The notes: generated from the letters alone by a model not told the origin. A stretch of 64,000 nt of DNA from CBDCPI01 sp965220245 (GCA_965220245.1 CBDCPI010000013.1:124001-188000); one strand, 5' to 3'; positions 23,944 to 32,687 are shown, numbered from the stretch's first letter. Numbers and translations are program-made.

Positions 23944-24486
23944 TCAGAAAAAGTTGCTGACGTTTTTGGCCAAGAGCACCGTCTGGTCGAGAACGATTTT
24001 GCGGTAAGCCACCTTCCATTGGCCGGCCTCTTTGCGGAGAACGTCCTCCCGGCTGCCCACGTAGAAGTCCTGCTCGGTCTCGCCTCTGGTACGGTACATG
24101 ATGAAGTTGGAATGGACTTTAAGCTCGGCGTCGGTGGCGCCCGGCTCCAGCTCCACGTTGGAAACAAAGTGGCGGGTACGGGACGGCGGGTCCTCCGCCC
24201 AAGCCATCCCGGTGTCCAGCCGGTTGACACGCCTTGTCAGAGAGTCCTTGTCCTCGTCCAAAATCGCCAGCTCTCCTTCCTTTGATAGCTCATCCTCTTC
24301 GTACCTAGAGCCGTCAAGAATGGAGATCGCTTTGCTGGAGACGGGGTAGCGGTTCGACCTGACCGGCATCCAGTAACGGATGTCGTCGGTCAGCAGTTCC
24401 AGCCACTCGTGGAACTTGCGGTCGTCCAACAGCCGAGCTTCGCGGTACAAGAACTGCTCGATTTCCCGGATGAGTTCATCACGCAT
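23944..24486 (-). CDS. Aromatic-ring-hydroxylating dioxygenase beta subunit
   Basis: 180 aa, SnoaL/NTF2-like fold: IREIEQFLYREARLLDDRKFHEWLELLTDDIRYWMPV, then GSRYEEDELS, then WAEDPPSRTRHFVSNVELEP and a C-terminal DFYVGSREDVLRKEAGQWKVAYRKIVLDQTVL. This is the small structural subunit that packs with the Rieske alpha subunit in alpha3beta3 dioxygenases. It lies 30 bases after the alpha gene at 24517-25785 on the same strand, so both form one enzyme. No ferredoxin or reductase gene is in the cluster, so electrons must come from elsewhere. Confidence 0.93.
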   Translation of the reverse strand: MRDELIREIEQFLYREARLLDDRKFHEWLELLTDDIRYWMPVRSNRYPVSSKAISILDGSRYEEDELSKEGELAILDEDKDSLTRRVNRLDTGMAWAEDPPSRTRHFVSNVELEPGATDAELKVHSNFIMYRTRGETEQDFYVGSREDVLRKEAGQWKVAYRKIVLDQTVLLAKNVSNFF

Positions 24487-24516
24487 GGCAGTGCCCCCTC
24501 CAAAAATAAGGGAGTC

Positions 24517-25785
24517 CTAATTCACCGGCCAGCCATTGGCGGCCATGAGTTGGCTCCACCTCCGGTAGAAATTCCGGTGATTGTTCTCGCTGATCCGGTA
24601 ATCGCTGGCCCAACCTCTAAGGTCCTCGTTGAAGCTTTCGTGGCCCAGACCCATACCGATGTTTAGCTGGTGACGCCGGGCGACCACGCCGCGGCCCGCT
24701 TCGCTGCATCCCTGCCAGTTGTCCATGTCGTCCTGCTCGAAGCCTCCCGACGGACCAAAGGCCCTGAGGGCAGTGATTCGAAAGGCCTCTTTGACCTCGG
24801 GCGGGGCCGCCTTGTCGACGTACACCGCCGCTTGTATCTCGGTCCGGTTGGGGCCTCGGGGTTGCCAGACCCGGAAAGTCCGGGCGACGCTGCGCAGCAT
24901 GGAGAAGTTGGGAAAGATCGTGCCGACATGGGGCCTAATCCGCCTTATCCGGTCTCCCAACCGCTTGGCGACTTCGTCCCGTATCTGGTCTTCGTAGGCC
25001 AGGATCTCGGGCACTGCCGGGTCGGACGGATCGTCCGGGCCTAGCCCCACGATACAGTGCCCGTTGCCCGGGGAGATCATCGACCCTTCACGGGACCGGT
25101 TGGTGCGGAAGTTTCCGCCAAACCCGGTATTTACCGCCGAAAGGTGGCTCCAAGCAGTGTGATAGCCGTCGCCGCCGAAGTTCTCCGCCGGCATCTTCCA
25201 ATTGGCGGGTATGATCCACTTGTGCATACCCCCGATGACCTCAACGCCGCCTTCCCGCCGGTCGAAGAAAACGTCCAAATACCAGGCCACGTCCCCCAGA
25301 TAATCGAGCAGCGGCGGCGCTGAGGGATCGAAGGTGCCAAAGACCAGCCCCTTGTAGCTGTCCAACTGGGCCACCGGGATTAGTCCCCACTGGCTCCGGT
25401 CTAGCTCGTTGTAGTAAGCGTCCTGCATGTTGGGGACTGCCTGAAGCCCCCCGTCGTTGCCATAAGCCCAACCGTGATAGGCGCAAATGAACGCGGCGGT
25501 GTTTCCGCTTTCGGCGCGGCAGAGCCGGTTACCCCGGTGGCGGCAGATATTGAGAAAGGCGTTTATCTTCCCCGACCGGTCTCGCATCACCAGCACGGGG
25601 TCTTCCCCCATGTAGGTGGTCAAGAAGTCACCGGGGTTGGGAATTTGCGATTCGTGGCAGAGGAACAACCAGCAACGGGCGAAGATTTGCTCCAGTTCTT
25701 GCTCGTAGATTTCCTGATCACAGAAAACCCTGGGGTTGAGCAGCCCGTTATCGGGGTCGACTAGGGTCGCCATTTGCGTTGCCAT
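24517..25785 (-). CDS. Aromatic-ring-hydroxylating dioxygenase alpha subunit (Rieske), copy 1
   Basis: 422 aa from ATG 25785, with AGGAGGT five bases ahead. The Rieske [2Fe-2S] motif CRHRGNRLC then CAYHGWAYG (Cys-x-His, Cys-x2-His) is near residue 90. The mononuclear iron site is in NWKMPAENFGGDGYHTAWSH, with a later Asp. It adds both atoms of O2 to an aromatic ring or performs a related hydroxylation. The sequence FARCWLFLCHESQIPNPGDF is typical of the biphenyl/naphthalene-like group, but the substrate cannot be predicted. Its beta partner follows directly. Confidence 0.94.
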   Translation of the reverse strand: MATQMATLVDPDNGLLNPRVFCDQEIYEQELEQIFARCWLFLCHESQIPNPGDFLTTYMGEDPVLVMRDRSGKINAFLNICRHRGNRLCRAESGNTAAFICAYHGWAYGNDGGLQAVPNMQDAYYNELDRSQWGLIPVAQLDSYKGLVFGTFDPSAPPLLDYLGDVAWYLDVFFDRREGGVEVIGGMHKWIIPANWKMPAENFGGDGYHTAWSHLSAVNTGFGGNFRTNRSREGSMISPGNGHCIVGLGPDDPSDPAVPEILAYEDQIRDEVAKRLGDRIRRIRPHVGTIFPNFSMLRSVARTFRVWQPRGPNRTEIQAAVYVDKAAPPEVKEAFRITALRAFGPSGGFEQDDMDNWQGCSEAGRGVVARRHQLNIGMGLGHESFNEDLRGWASDYRISENNHRNFYRRWSQLMAANGWPVN

Positions 25786-25883
25786 AGGGACCTCCTGTCC
25801 GTTTGTTGGCAATTAGAAGTTCTTATTCAGACGTTAGCATAGCCAAATGGGGGCAGGCATATGTTGCAAGGACTAACAGATAA

Positions 25884-26387
25884 TTACCATAGTTGAGTTG
25901 TTCCGACTGTCACAAAAGATGCGATAGAGAGCACTCCTGCTACTGTTACGAGACAGCCTTGGAAACACCCCCATTCGACCCTGCTCCAAGCTCTCAGGTT
26001 TTCTGCCCTCGCATCCTGTCCGCAGGCTAACCAATATAGGCTTTCCATAGCCCGCCAAGTACGACCCTCCGGCGAAGACAGTCCTCTCTTAAGCCACTCA
26101 TCTCTATAGGAATATAGAAGGCCCAGATCGGGATGAACAAATTGTTCGCCATTCCCCAACGACCTGACAGAGCCAGAACGCCCTAATTTCAGGCAATAAT
26201 AAATCGGCCAACGCGCTGGGGGAGAGCGCCTGTAACCATGAGTCACCCCAATCTCCACTACATTGTCCTCATATTGTGCGTGGAGTCTATGCAGGCCGAC
26301 AGCTCGCCAACGGATTGTCCCTTCGCTTGTCTTCGCAGTGAGCTGATATAGCAGTTCGCGCATCTCGTCGTCATTTAGACGTGCCAT
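25884..26387 (-). CDS. Hypothetical protein inserted between two Rieske genes
   Basis: 167 aa, not recognised. It begins ARLNDDEMRELLYQLTAKTSEGTIRW, has RLHAQYEDNVVEIGVTHGYRR and HPDLGLLYSYRDEWLKRG in the middle, and ends with one hydrophobic segment (CLVTVAGVLSIASFVTVG), suggesting a C-terminal membrane anchor. Base composition is visibly more AT-rich than the flanking oxygenase genes, and it separates two paralogous Rieske genes, so recent insertion is likely. The middle looks like a small nucleotide- or stress-sensing domain, but no function is claimed. Confidence 0.6.
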   Translation of the reverse strand: MARLNDDEMRELLYQLTAKTSEGTIRWRAVGLHRLHAQYEDNVVEIGVTHGYRRSPPARWPIYYCLKLGRSGSVRSLGNGEQFVHPDLGLLYSYRDEWLKRGLSSPEGRTWRAMESLYWLACGQDARAENLRAWSRVEWGCFQGCLVTVAGVLSIASFVTVGTTQLW

Positions 26388-26424
26388 GGCATTAGCTCAC
26401 TCAGACGAGAAACCCAAGTTGCCC

Positions 26425-26460
26425 TCACCCTAACCCTCTCCTAGAGGGAGAGGGAACAGT
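26425..26460. repeat. CCCTCACCC...GAGGG repeat
   Basis: CCCTCACCCTAACCCTCTCC followed by TAGAGGGAGAGGG forms a short imperfect palindrome. Related copies lie at 50044-50164 and 55435-55505. It fills the gap between the hypothetical gene and the second Rieske gene. Confidence 0.5.
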
Positions 26461-26469
26461 CCGATTCCC

Positions 26470-27738
26470 CTACAAATCCGCCCAGCTCTTGGCGGCCATG
26501 AGTTGGCCCCAGCGGTGGTAAAACTGGCGATGGTTGCTGTCGCTGTACCGGTGGTCGCTGGTCAAGGCGTCAAAGTCTTCGTTAAAAGACTCATGGCCTA
26601 TCCCCATTTGGTAGTTCAACAGACGCCGACGGGCTACCACTCCCCGGTAACTCTGGGTACACTCCTGCCAGTTGTCCATGTCGTCTTGCTCAAAGGTGCC
26701 CGACGGGCTAAACCCCCGGATGGCGCCCAGCCGGATAGCCTCTTTCACTTCCGGGGGCGCTGCTTTATCGACGTAGGCCCAAGCCCAAATCTCCATGCGG
26801 CCGGGACCCTTGGGGTGCCAGACCCGGAAGGTGCAGGAACTGGCCCGGAGCATGGAGAAATTCGGGAATACCGTGCCCACTATGGGGCTCACTTGGCGGT
26901 AGCGTGGGCCCAACCGGGCGTCCACCTCGGGACGGATTTGCTCTTCATATTCCTTGAGCACCGCCATCGGCGGGTCCGGCGAATCGTTGGCGCCGACGGT
27001 AATCAACCCGTGGCCGTTTCCTGGCGAGACCATGGCTCCCCCGCCCGCCGACTGGGCGGTCACCCCCACGCTGAAACCGCTGCGAATACTGGAAAGATGG
27101 GTCCAACCCACATGGTAAGCGTCGCCAGCGAAGTTTTCTGCGGGCATCTTCCAGTTACAGGGCACGACCCACTTGTGCATCCCGCCGATTACCTCAATTC
27201 CTCCCTCTCTCCGGTCGAAAAACGTATCCAAATACCAAGTCATCGCTCCCAGATAGTCCAGCAGCGGCGGAGCGCCGGGATCAAAAGTGGCGAACACCAA
27301 GCCCTTATAAGTATCCAACTGGGCTACCGGGACCAAAGACCACCGCTCTTGGTCCAGCTCGTTGTAGTAGGCGTCATGCAGGTTCGGCACTGCCTGGAGC
27401 GCGCCATCGTTGCCATAGGCCCAGCCGTGATAGGCGCAGATAAACGCGGCGGCATTCCCCGAGTCGGCCCGGCACAGCCGGTTGCCGCGGTGCCGGCAAA
27501 TGTTCAGAAAGGCGTTTACCTTGCCGGTCCGGTCCCGCACCACCAGGACCGGGTCTTCCCCCATATAGGTGGTAAAGAAGTCACCGGGCCCGGGAATCTG
27601 GCTCTCGTGGCAGAGGAACAGCCAGCAACGGGCGAAAATCCGTTCCAGTTCTTCTTGATAAATGTCATCCTCAATGAAGATCCGAGGACTAATCAGCCCT
27701 CGGTCGGTATCCACCAAACTGGTCACGTTCGCGATCAT
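26470..27738 (-). CDS. Aromatic-ring-hydroxylating dioxygenase alpha subunit (Rieske), copy 2
   Basis: 422 aa, paralogue of the alpha subunit at 24517. The same FARCWLFLCHESQIPGPGDFF, Rieske CRHRGNRLC/CAYHGWAYG pair and NWKMPAENFAGDAYHVGWTH iron site are present, so it should be active. No beta gene of its own follows: the next gene downstream is the low-GC hypothetical, then copy 1 and the shared beta. It may use the same beta subunit or work as an alpha-only oxygenase. AGGAAT precedes the ATG. The two copies point to duplication with divergence in substrate range. Confidence 0.93.
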   Translation of the reverse strand: MIANVTSLVDTDRGLISPRIFIEDDIYQEELERIFARCWLFLCHESQIPGPGDFFTTYMGEDPVLVVRDRTGKVNAFLNICRHRGNRLCRADSGNAAAFICAYHGWAYGNDGALQAVPNLHDAYYNELDQERWSLVPVAQLDTYKGLVFATFDPGAPPLLDYLGAMTWYLDTFFDRREGGIEVIGGMHKWVVPCNWKMPAENFAGDAYHVGWTHLSSIRSGFSVGVTAQSAGGGAMVSPGNGHGLITVGANDSPDPPMAVLKEYEEQIRPEVDARLGPRYRQVSPIVGTVFPNFSMLRASSCTFRVWHPKGPGRMEIWAWAYVDKAAPPEVKEAIRLGAIRGFSPSGTFEQDDMDNWQECTQSYRGVVARRRLLNYQMGIGHESFNEDFDALTSDHRYSDSNHRQFYHRWGQLMAAKSWADL

Positions 27739-27806
27739 ACGGCTATTCCTCTAGCATCGCCCCTAGGGATAAGACCCACGAAGTATAGCATCCTACGTCA
27801 CCGAGT

Positions 27807-28622
27807 CTACTGACTGGGCCGCGTCCAACGCAACATCGCCCCCGAGTCGACGGTCACGACGGAACCGGTGATGTTCGCCGCATTTTCCCTGGAAGAGAGG
27901 AATAGGTAGGCCGAGGCCAAGTCTTGGGGCTGCATCGCCGCGCCCAAAGGATTGTTCCGGCGAAGCCGGGCTTCGGTGTCCGGGTCGGCAAAGTGGGCGT
28001 GCCCCCGCCTTCCCATGGTTTCCAGTCCCCGCAGGTCAGTCATTACCCCACCCGGCGCCACTCCGTTGACCCTAACTTGCGGCGCTAGTTCGGCAGCTAG
28101 CTGGCGGACCAGCCCCACTACGGCGTGTTTGGAGGCGGTGTAGAGCGGGCCGCCGCCTCCGGAATTGAGGCCCGCCACCGACGCCGTAAACACCATGCAG
28201 CCTTCGGTGCGCCGCAACTCCGGCAACGCCGCTTTGGCCCCAAGCACACACCCCTTGACGTTTACGCCGAAGAGTTCGTCGAACGCCTCGCTTAGGCTCT
28301 CGGCTGGGAACTCCTCGAGGCCTTGAAAGCTGTCAAAGATGCCGGCATTGCCGATGAATATGTCCAGCTTTCCAAAGGCCCGGACCGTCTCTTCTACCGC
28401 CTTCAGGTTATCCTCCAAGGAAGTCACGTCGCCCTGGACACCAACCACGTCATTACCCACGTCCGAGCTATCCAAATCAGAACGAAGCTCCGCTAAGCTG
28501 GATGCCGTGCGGTCCATGACGCCGACTCGAGCGCCCTCTTGCACAAACCGTTCCACGATGCCACGGCCGATGCCGGAGGCGCCGCCAGTTACCAGAGCTA
28601 CTTGTCCATCAAGCCATCCCAC
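27807..28622 (-). CDS. Short-chain dehydrogenase/reductase (dihydrodiol-dehydrogenase-like)
   Basis: 271 aa. NAD motif VTGGASGIGRGI; VMDRTASSLAEL binds the adenosine ribose; IGNAGIFDSFQGL replaces the common NNAG; the catalytic Ser and Tyr lie in VFTASVAGLNSGGGGPLYTASKHAVVG. The IGNAGIFD signature is that of cis-dihydrodiol dehydrogenases (BphB/NahB type), which act directly after ring-hydroxylating dioxygenases. Its place upstream of two Rieske genes on the same strand agrees. The pathway beyond the catechol (ring cleavage) is not in the window. The gap of 69 bases allows cotranscription. Confidence 0.88.
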   Translation of the reverse strand: MGWLDGQVALVTGGASGIGRGIVERFVQEGARVGVMDRTASSLAELRSDLDSSDVGNDVVGVQGDVTSLEDNLKAVEETVRAFGKLDIFIGNAGIFDSFQGLEEFPAESLSEAFDELFGVNVKGCVLGAKAALPELRRTEGCMVFTASVAGLNSGGGGPLYTASKHAVVGLVRQLAAELAPQVRVNGVAPGGVMTDLRGLETMGRRGHAHFADPDTEARLRRNNPLGAAMQPQDLASAYLFLSSRENAANITGSVVTVDSGAMLRWTRPSQ

Positions 28623-28966
28623 GGCATGACCTCCTTTATGTCAATTCCTCGTCTTAGCTCCCGAATACCTGCGCTATAGCCCGGTCGAAGGTGGCCTACT
28701 CCTCCGGGTTCATCTTCTCTCGGATTCTGAGGGTCCGGAGCAACGTCTTGCCGCTTCCCATCCGGGCGGTGACGAGCATCTCTTCGGGATACTCTGCCTT
28801 CAGCCGTCACCGGCGTTGTGAAGGCCTGGCGCGCTTTTTGGGTTGCTTCGCAGCCGTGTCGAGGGCCTCCGTGTGGGCGTAGGATGTTCCAATTATAGGA
28901 CCTGCGGCCTTTTCGGCCCGGGTCTTGGGAGGGGCGCCGCCATTGTGGCGGGAGGAGACCGGATGC
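28623..28966 (-). other. Non-coding/degenerate stretch with duplicated Uma2 leader
   Basis: No intact gene is recognised in this 344-base gap. The minus-strand sequence from about 28900 (CCTATAAT, CGCCCACACGGAGGCC, AAGCAACCCAAAAAGCGC) closely resembles the leader and first codons of the Uma2 gene at 29725 (CCTATAAT, CGCCCGCACCGAGGCC, AAGCAGCCCAAGGAACGC). It is probably the broken 5' end of a duplicate. A short open stretch ending at 28696 reads EEMLVTARMGSGKTLLRTL; it is not assignable. Confidence 0.4.
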
Positions 28967-29725
28967 CTATGGGTCCCGGTTGCGCCGGAGCTTTTCCTCC
29001 AGTTCGCGGACGCGGGCCTCGGCGGTATCGGCCCGGGCATCGGCTTGGATGCGGTCCGCTTGCTCGGCGTTGGCGCGGGCATCGGCATTGTCGGCCCGGG
29101 CTTCTGCGTTGTCGGCCCTTTCCCGCTCGTCACTGAGCCTGGTGATGTGCCGCCCGGTATCCGAGTCGATCCACAGCAGTTGCCCCTGTTCCCAGCGCAG
29201 GATGAGGTCCAGGACTGCGCTGTACCCTTGGCGGGCCCCGTCTTCGGTTGTCTCGACAGTGATGGGCTCGTAGGACCCGTCCGCCAGCCGGTCTCCGGCC
29301 AGGGCCTCGCCGTGCCAGTCGCCGCCGGTCTGGTCGAACCTCCAGTACTCGGCCACTCCCAGTTCGGCGTAGTCCATTCTCTTGGTGGTGACGTCGTTCT
29401 TGCCAGTGCTTGGGGAGGCGATTTCCAGGACGAAGTCCGGGGGCTTGCCCTGCTCAGTGATGATGTAGCCCCGGCTGTCCTCGTAGGCCCGGGAGTCCAC
29501 GCCGAAAGCGATCAGGAGGTCGGGGATTATTCTGCCGGAGGGCGCTGAGGTGGGCGCCGCGCTGATGTGTCTCTCCCCGCCGACGATGGTGGTCTTCTCG
29601 TTGCCGAAGTGTTCGGCCAGGTTGTGGGTGTTCCCCGTCCGGTGCAGGCGGTCAAAGCTGGTCATTCTCGGTATCTCCGGCGGGTCTGGAAGCCGGATGC
29701 GTTCCTTGGGCTGCTTGGTGGTCAT
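28967..29725 (-). CDS. Uma2-family putative endonuclease with coiled-coil tail
   Basis: 252 aa from ATG 29725. The PD-(D/E)XK-like Uma2 core covers about residues 20-190: GRIIPDLLIAFGVD and PPDFVLEIASPSTGKNDVTTK followed by RMDYAELGVAEYWRFDQ, containing the acidic residues and the conserved E-I-x-S-x-S/T. From about 195 the chain is a coiled coil of near-repeats ADNAEARADNADARANAEQA that ends in KLRRNRDP. The DNA of the tail is repetitive (GCGTTGTCGGCCC-type units), so its length may vary. Uma2 proteins are abundant in Chloroflexi and cyanobacteria; their role is unknown. It sits in the decayed island. Confidence 0.88.
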   Translation of the reverse strand: MTTKQPKERIRLPDPPEIPRMTSFDRLHRTGNTHNLAEHFGNEKTTIVGGERHISAAPTSAPSGRIIPDLLIAFGVDSRAYEDSRGYIITEQGKPPDFVLEIASPSTGKNDVTTKRMDYAELGVAEYWRFDQTGGDWHGEALAGDRLADGSYEPITVETTEDGARQGYSAVLDLILRWEQGQLLWIDSDTGRHITRLSDERERADNAEARADNADARANAEQADRIQADARADTAEARVRELEEKLRRNRDP

Positions 29726-29886
29726 TTTTCGGCCTCGGTGCGGGCGAAGGGTGCCGCTATTATAGGACATCCGGCCGGGTCGCTGGTATAGGCTAGGCCT
29801 CGGCAGGGTCCCGGGACCTCCTGCCGGCGGTCCAAGCGGCGGGGTCTGGGTGGTAGCTTGTGGACAGTCTGCCGCATGGCGGGGAG

Positions 29887-31623
29887 CTATCCCCGCATCA
29901 TCTCGAAGAACGCGTCCTCGTCGAGAATCTCCACGCCCAGTTCCCTGGCCTTCTTCAGCTTGGAGCCGGGTTTCTCCCCGGCCACCAGGTAGCCGGTCTT
30001 GCCGCCCATACTGCGAATGGCGGACTCGGCTTCGTCCCGGGTCATCCCGGTCAGCTTGCCGGTGACCACAAGGGTCATCCCGTCGAATTCTGAGGTCTTC
30101 GGCTCGTCAAAAAGGCTGCTCATCCCGTTGTTCTCCTTCGATTTTATGGTCTGTCCCGGTCCGGCGCCGCTTGGCGACGGGTCCTGCTCCATCTTCACCC
30201 CGCCCCGTTCCATGCCGGCGGCGGTCTCTTTGACCCGGTCCGTTTGGAACCCGTCTACGATGCTGGCCGCTATCTTCGGCCCGATGCCGTCGATGGTGCT
30301 CAGTTCCTCGATGCTGAGCCTGCTGACCTCGTTCACGCTGTGTAGCGCTGGGAGAGCAGTCCCGAGACCTCCCGGCCCAGCCGGAAGATGCCCAGCCCGT
30401 AGAGCACCCGGTCCAGGGGCTGTTGCCGGCTGGCGCCGATGTTTCTCACAATCCGGTTTGCCAGCTTCTCGCCCACGCGGGGGAGTCTCAGTAGGTCTTT
30501 CCCGGTGAGTTGGTAGAAGTCGGCCACGTTGGCTGCCAGCCCCTTTTCGATGAGGGTTTCGCACCAGTGCTCGCCCAGCCCCTCGATGTTCATTGCCCGC
30601 TTGCTCACGAAGTGCTTCAGTTGTTCCGGCATGTGGCTGGGGCAGCCCTCGTTGGGACACCAGTGGATCGCCTCGTCCTCGGGGCTTTCCACCAGGGACC
30701 CGCAAGCCGGGGCAGCTCTCCGGCATGGCGAATACCGGCAGGGGCAGGGGCCGGCCGGTGTCCACCATGCCGGTCACCTGGGGTATCACGTCGCCGGCGC
30801 GTTCGATGATTACTTGGTCGCTGATGAGGATGTCCCAGGAGCCTGGTCGCGGCCTGTTGGGAGGGGAACTTCCAGGCGATGGCCCAGCGGGGTTCTCGCC
30901 CGGTGTTGTCCATCTCCTGCTGTTGGTCGAGGCTGTCCATCTTGATCACGATGCCTCGGCTTCGTAGTCCCACTCGTCGCACCCCTCGACCATTTCCCGG
31001 TGGAAACCGGCGGCTTCCCCGACGGTGCGGCAGAGCCGGCTCAGGGGGTTGACCGGGAAGCCCAGTTTCCGGAGGACTTCCAGGTTTCCCCGCTGGCTGC
31101 CGGCCAAGTTGTTGGTGGAGGAGTAGACCCAGGCCATCAGACCCCGCTGGGCGGCCAGCCTGGGGTCCAACTGCCTGACCGCGCCGGCGGGGCGGCGTTC
31201 CGGGGATTGACGTACCGGTATTCGCCCCGTTCCTCTCGTTCCCGGTTCAGTTGTCAGTTGCAGGAAGGTGTCCTTGGGCATGTAGATTTCGCCCCGGACT
31301 TCCAGCACCCCGGGCACTTCTGTTCCTTCCGGAGGGGCCAGTACCAGGGGCAGGTTGCGGATGTTCGGATCACGTCCTCCGGTCCGGCCGTTGCCCCGGG
31401 TGGCTCCCAGCGCCAGCCGGCCCTGCTCGTAGACCAAGAGGGCGGCCAGGCCGTCGATTTTCAGTTCCGCGGTCACCGGCGGGTGCGGCTCCCCGGTGTG
31501 GTTGACCATTCTCTGGTGCCAAGCGGCGAAGTCCGTCTCGTCGAAGGCGTTGCCCAGGCTGAGCATTGCCGTTGGGTGGAAGACTTCCCGGAACTCGGCG
31601 GTGGCCTGGATTCCGGTGGTCAT
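29887..31623 (-). pseudogene. ligA: NAD-dependent DNA ligase, 5'-truncated and multiply frameshifted
   Basis: Consecutive frames encode nearly a whole LigA. The adenylation domain comes first, with FHPTAMLSLGNAFDETDF, nucleotidyl lysine motif AELKIDGLA, GATRGNG and EVRGEIYMPKDTF. Then GIVIKMDSLDQQQEM and REPRWAIAWKFPSQQAATRLL, then the OB region, the zinc finger (CPNEGCPSH), helix-hairpin-helix repeats (RLPRVGEKLANRIV; STIDGIGPKIAASIV) and a BRCT domain (GMTLVVTGKLTGMTRDEAE). At least six frame changes occur (near 31250, 31195, 30960, 30850, 30700 and 30340). The N-terminal Ia domain (NMN-binding) is missing. It cannot give a functional ligase, so an intact copy must exist elsewhere. Because the protein sequence is otherwise well kept, either decay is recent or this stretch has indel errors. 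Confidence 0.88.
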
Positions 31624-31669
31624 GGGTTCTTTGGACCTCTCTTTGCGGCTGGGCCGGCTTCTTTCAAAG

Positions 31670-31705
31670 CGAAGCGGCGCGCCTGTTTCTGGACGCGCCG
31701 CTTCG
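31670..31705. other. Perfect 12-bp hairpin
   Basis: CGAAGCGGCGCG (31670-31681) and CGCGCCGCTTCG (31694-31705) are exact inverted repeats around a 12-base loop, between the ligA remnant and the MNT-HEPN gene. No T-run follows on either strand, so it is not a classical terminator. The rest of the gap (31624-31898) shows no gene. Confidence 0.6.
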
Positions 31706-31898
31706 TGCCGGGTTCCTGGATTTTGGGTGCTTTGATGCTGGGACGTTTCGTTGTGGACTGTGGATAGGGGACGTGGTGTCGTGGCGTAGCCCGTGGGGGG
31801 ATTGTGGAGGTTGCAGAGGGTTTCCGGGAGGCGCCGTGGCGCCGGTTGAGCCCTAGAGGCGGTGTTCCGGGGGCGGACGGAGCCAGGGTGGAGGATGG

Positions 31899-32687
31899 TT
31901 ATGGCTGGCCCTGCCTTATCTCCCGGACTCGTTGCATGACGGCTTCGACGTCGGAGTCAACCAACTCCCGGTAGTCCGGTATGCTGGTCAGCGGGTTTCT
32001 GGCGTCGTAGTATTCATCTGAGCCTGCGTACTGGTTATAGACTTCTCCAGGCACCGACAGGGTGAACTGGAATTCCGGGTCCCACTGCAGGGCCTTTTCG
32101 GTCAGTTGGTTGATGTCGTGTGTGCGAGGGTACCTCTCCCCGTTGGCGGAGATCACTGCCTTGAGCGCGTGTTCCATCGCGTTCTGGGCTTGCTGTCCGA
32201 TCACCAGGTCATCTTTCTGCAGGTCTATCATCGAGTGAAAGGAGTCGAGGTGGACCTCGGCGTGTCTGTAGCGCTGGTCGGTGATGGTCCACTCGAATTC
32301 CTGGTCGTCGTAGTCGGCAGCATACCTGTTGCTGTATTCCTCAAGATTCCTCGGCATGACTATTCCTTCCCTCAGGGCGTTCGACACCAGATGGTTGACA
32401 GCGCGCCGCATCCGGCCGAACTCTTGGGATGTTTGCCAGACGATTTGGACCGGAACTGCCCCGGTGTATTGGGCTTTAGCCAGGTTCTGCGCTATCCTTC
32501 TTGCTCTCGATTTTTGGTCCTCTGAAGGTTCGTTTTCCTGCACCAACATGATGTCGATGTCGGAGTCTCCGTCCCGGTAGTCTCCACGGGCTCGGGACCC
32601 GTACAGAATGGTCACTTCCGGCTGGACTGTTTGGTGGAGGCGCCGTGCTAGCCGGAGGGCGCGGGGGTCACAATTTGTTGCCGCCAT
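31899..32687 (-). CDS. Fused MNT nucleotidyltransferase-HEPN protein
   Basis: 262 aa. The N-terminal half is a minimal nucleotidyltransferase: TILYGSRARGDYRDGDSDIDIMLV carries the G-S and D-x-D catalytic residues. The C-terminal half (about 125-260) is a HEPN domain: YRHAEVHLDSFHSMIDLQKDDLVIGQQAQNAMEHALKA, then ERYPRTHDINQL with the R-x4-H RNase motif. In MntA-HepT modules these domains are separate antitoxin and toxin and MNT adenylylates HEPN; here both are in one chain with active sites apparently intact. It lies in the decayed island between pseudogenes. The alternative is a non-toxic nucleotidyltransferase using HEPN for nucleotide binding. Confidence 0.85.
   Translation of the reverse strand: MAATNCDPRALRLARRLHQTVQPEVTILYGSRARGDYRDGDSDIDIMLVQENEPSEDQKSRARRIAQNLAKAQYTGAVPVQIVWQTSQEFGRMRRAVNHLVSNALREGIVMPRNLEEYSNRYAADYDDQEFEWTITDQRYRHAEVHLDSFHSMIDLQKDDLVIGQQAQNAMEHALKAVISANGERYPRTHDINQLTEKALQWDPEFQFTLSVPGEVYNQYAGSDEYYDARNPLTSIPDYRELVDSDVEAVMQRVREIRQGQP

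Noticed and set aside
26503..27813. 436-aa plus-strand ORF opposite the second Rieske gene
   Set aside because: Exact antisense of a conserved gene in GC-rich DNA; low-complexity translation (many His, Pro, Gly), no family.
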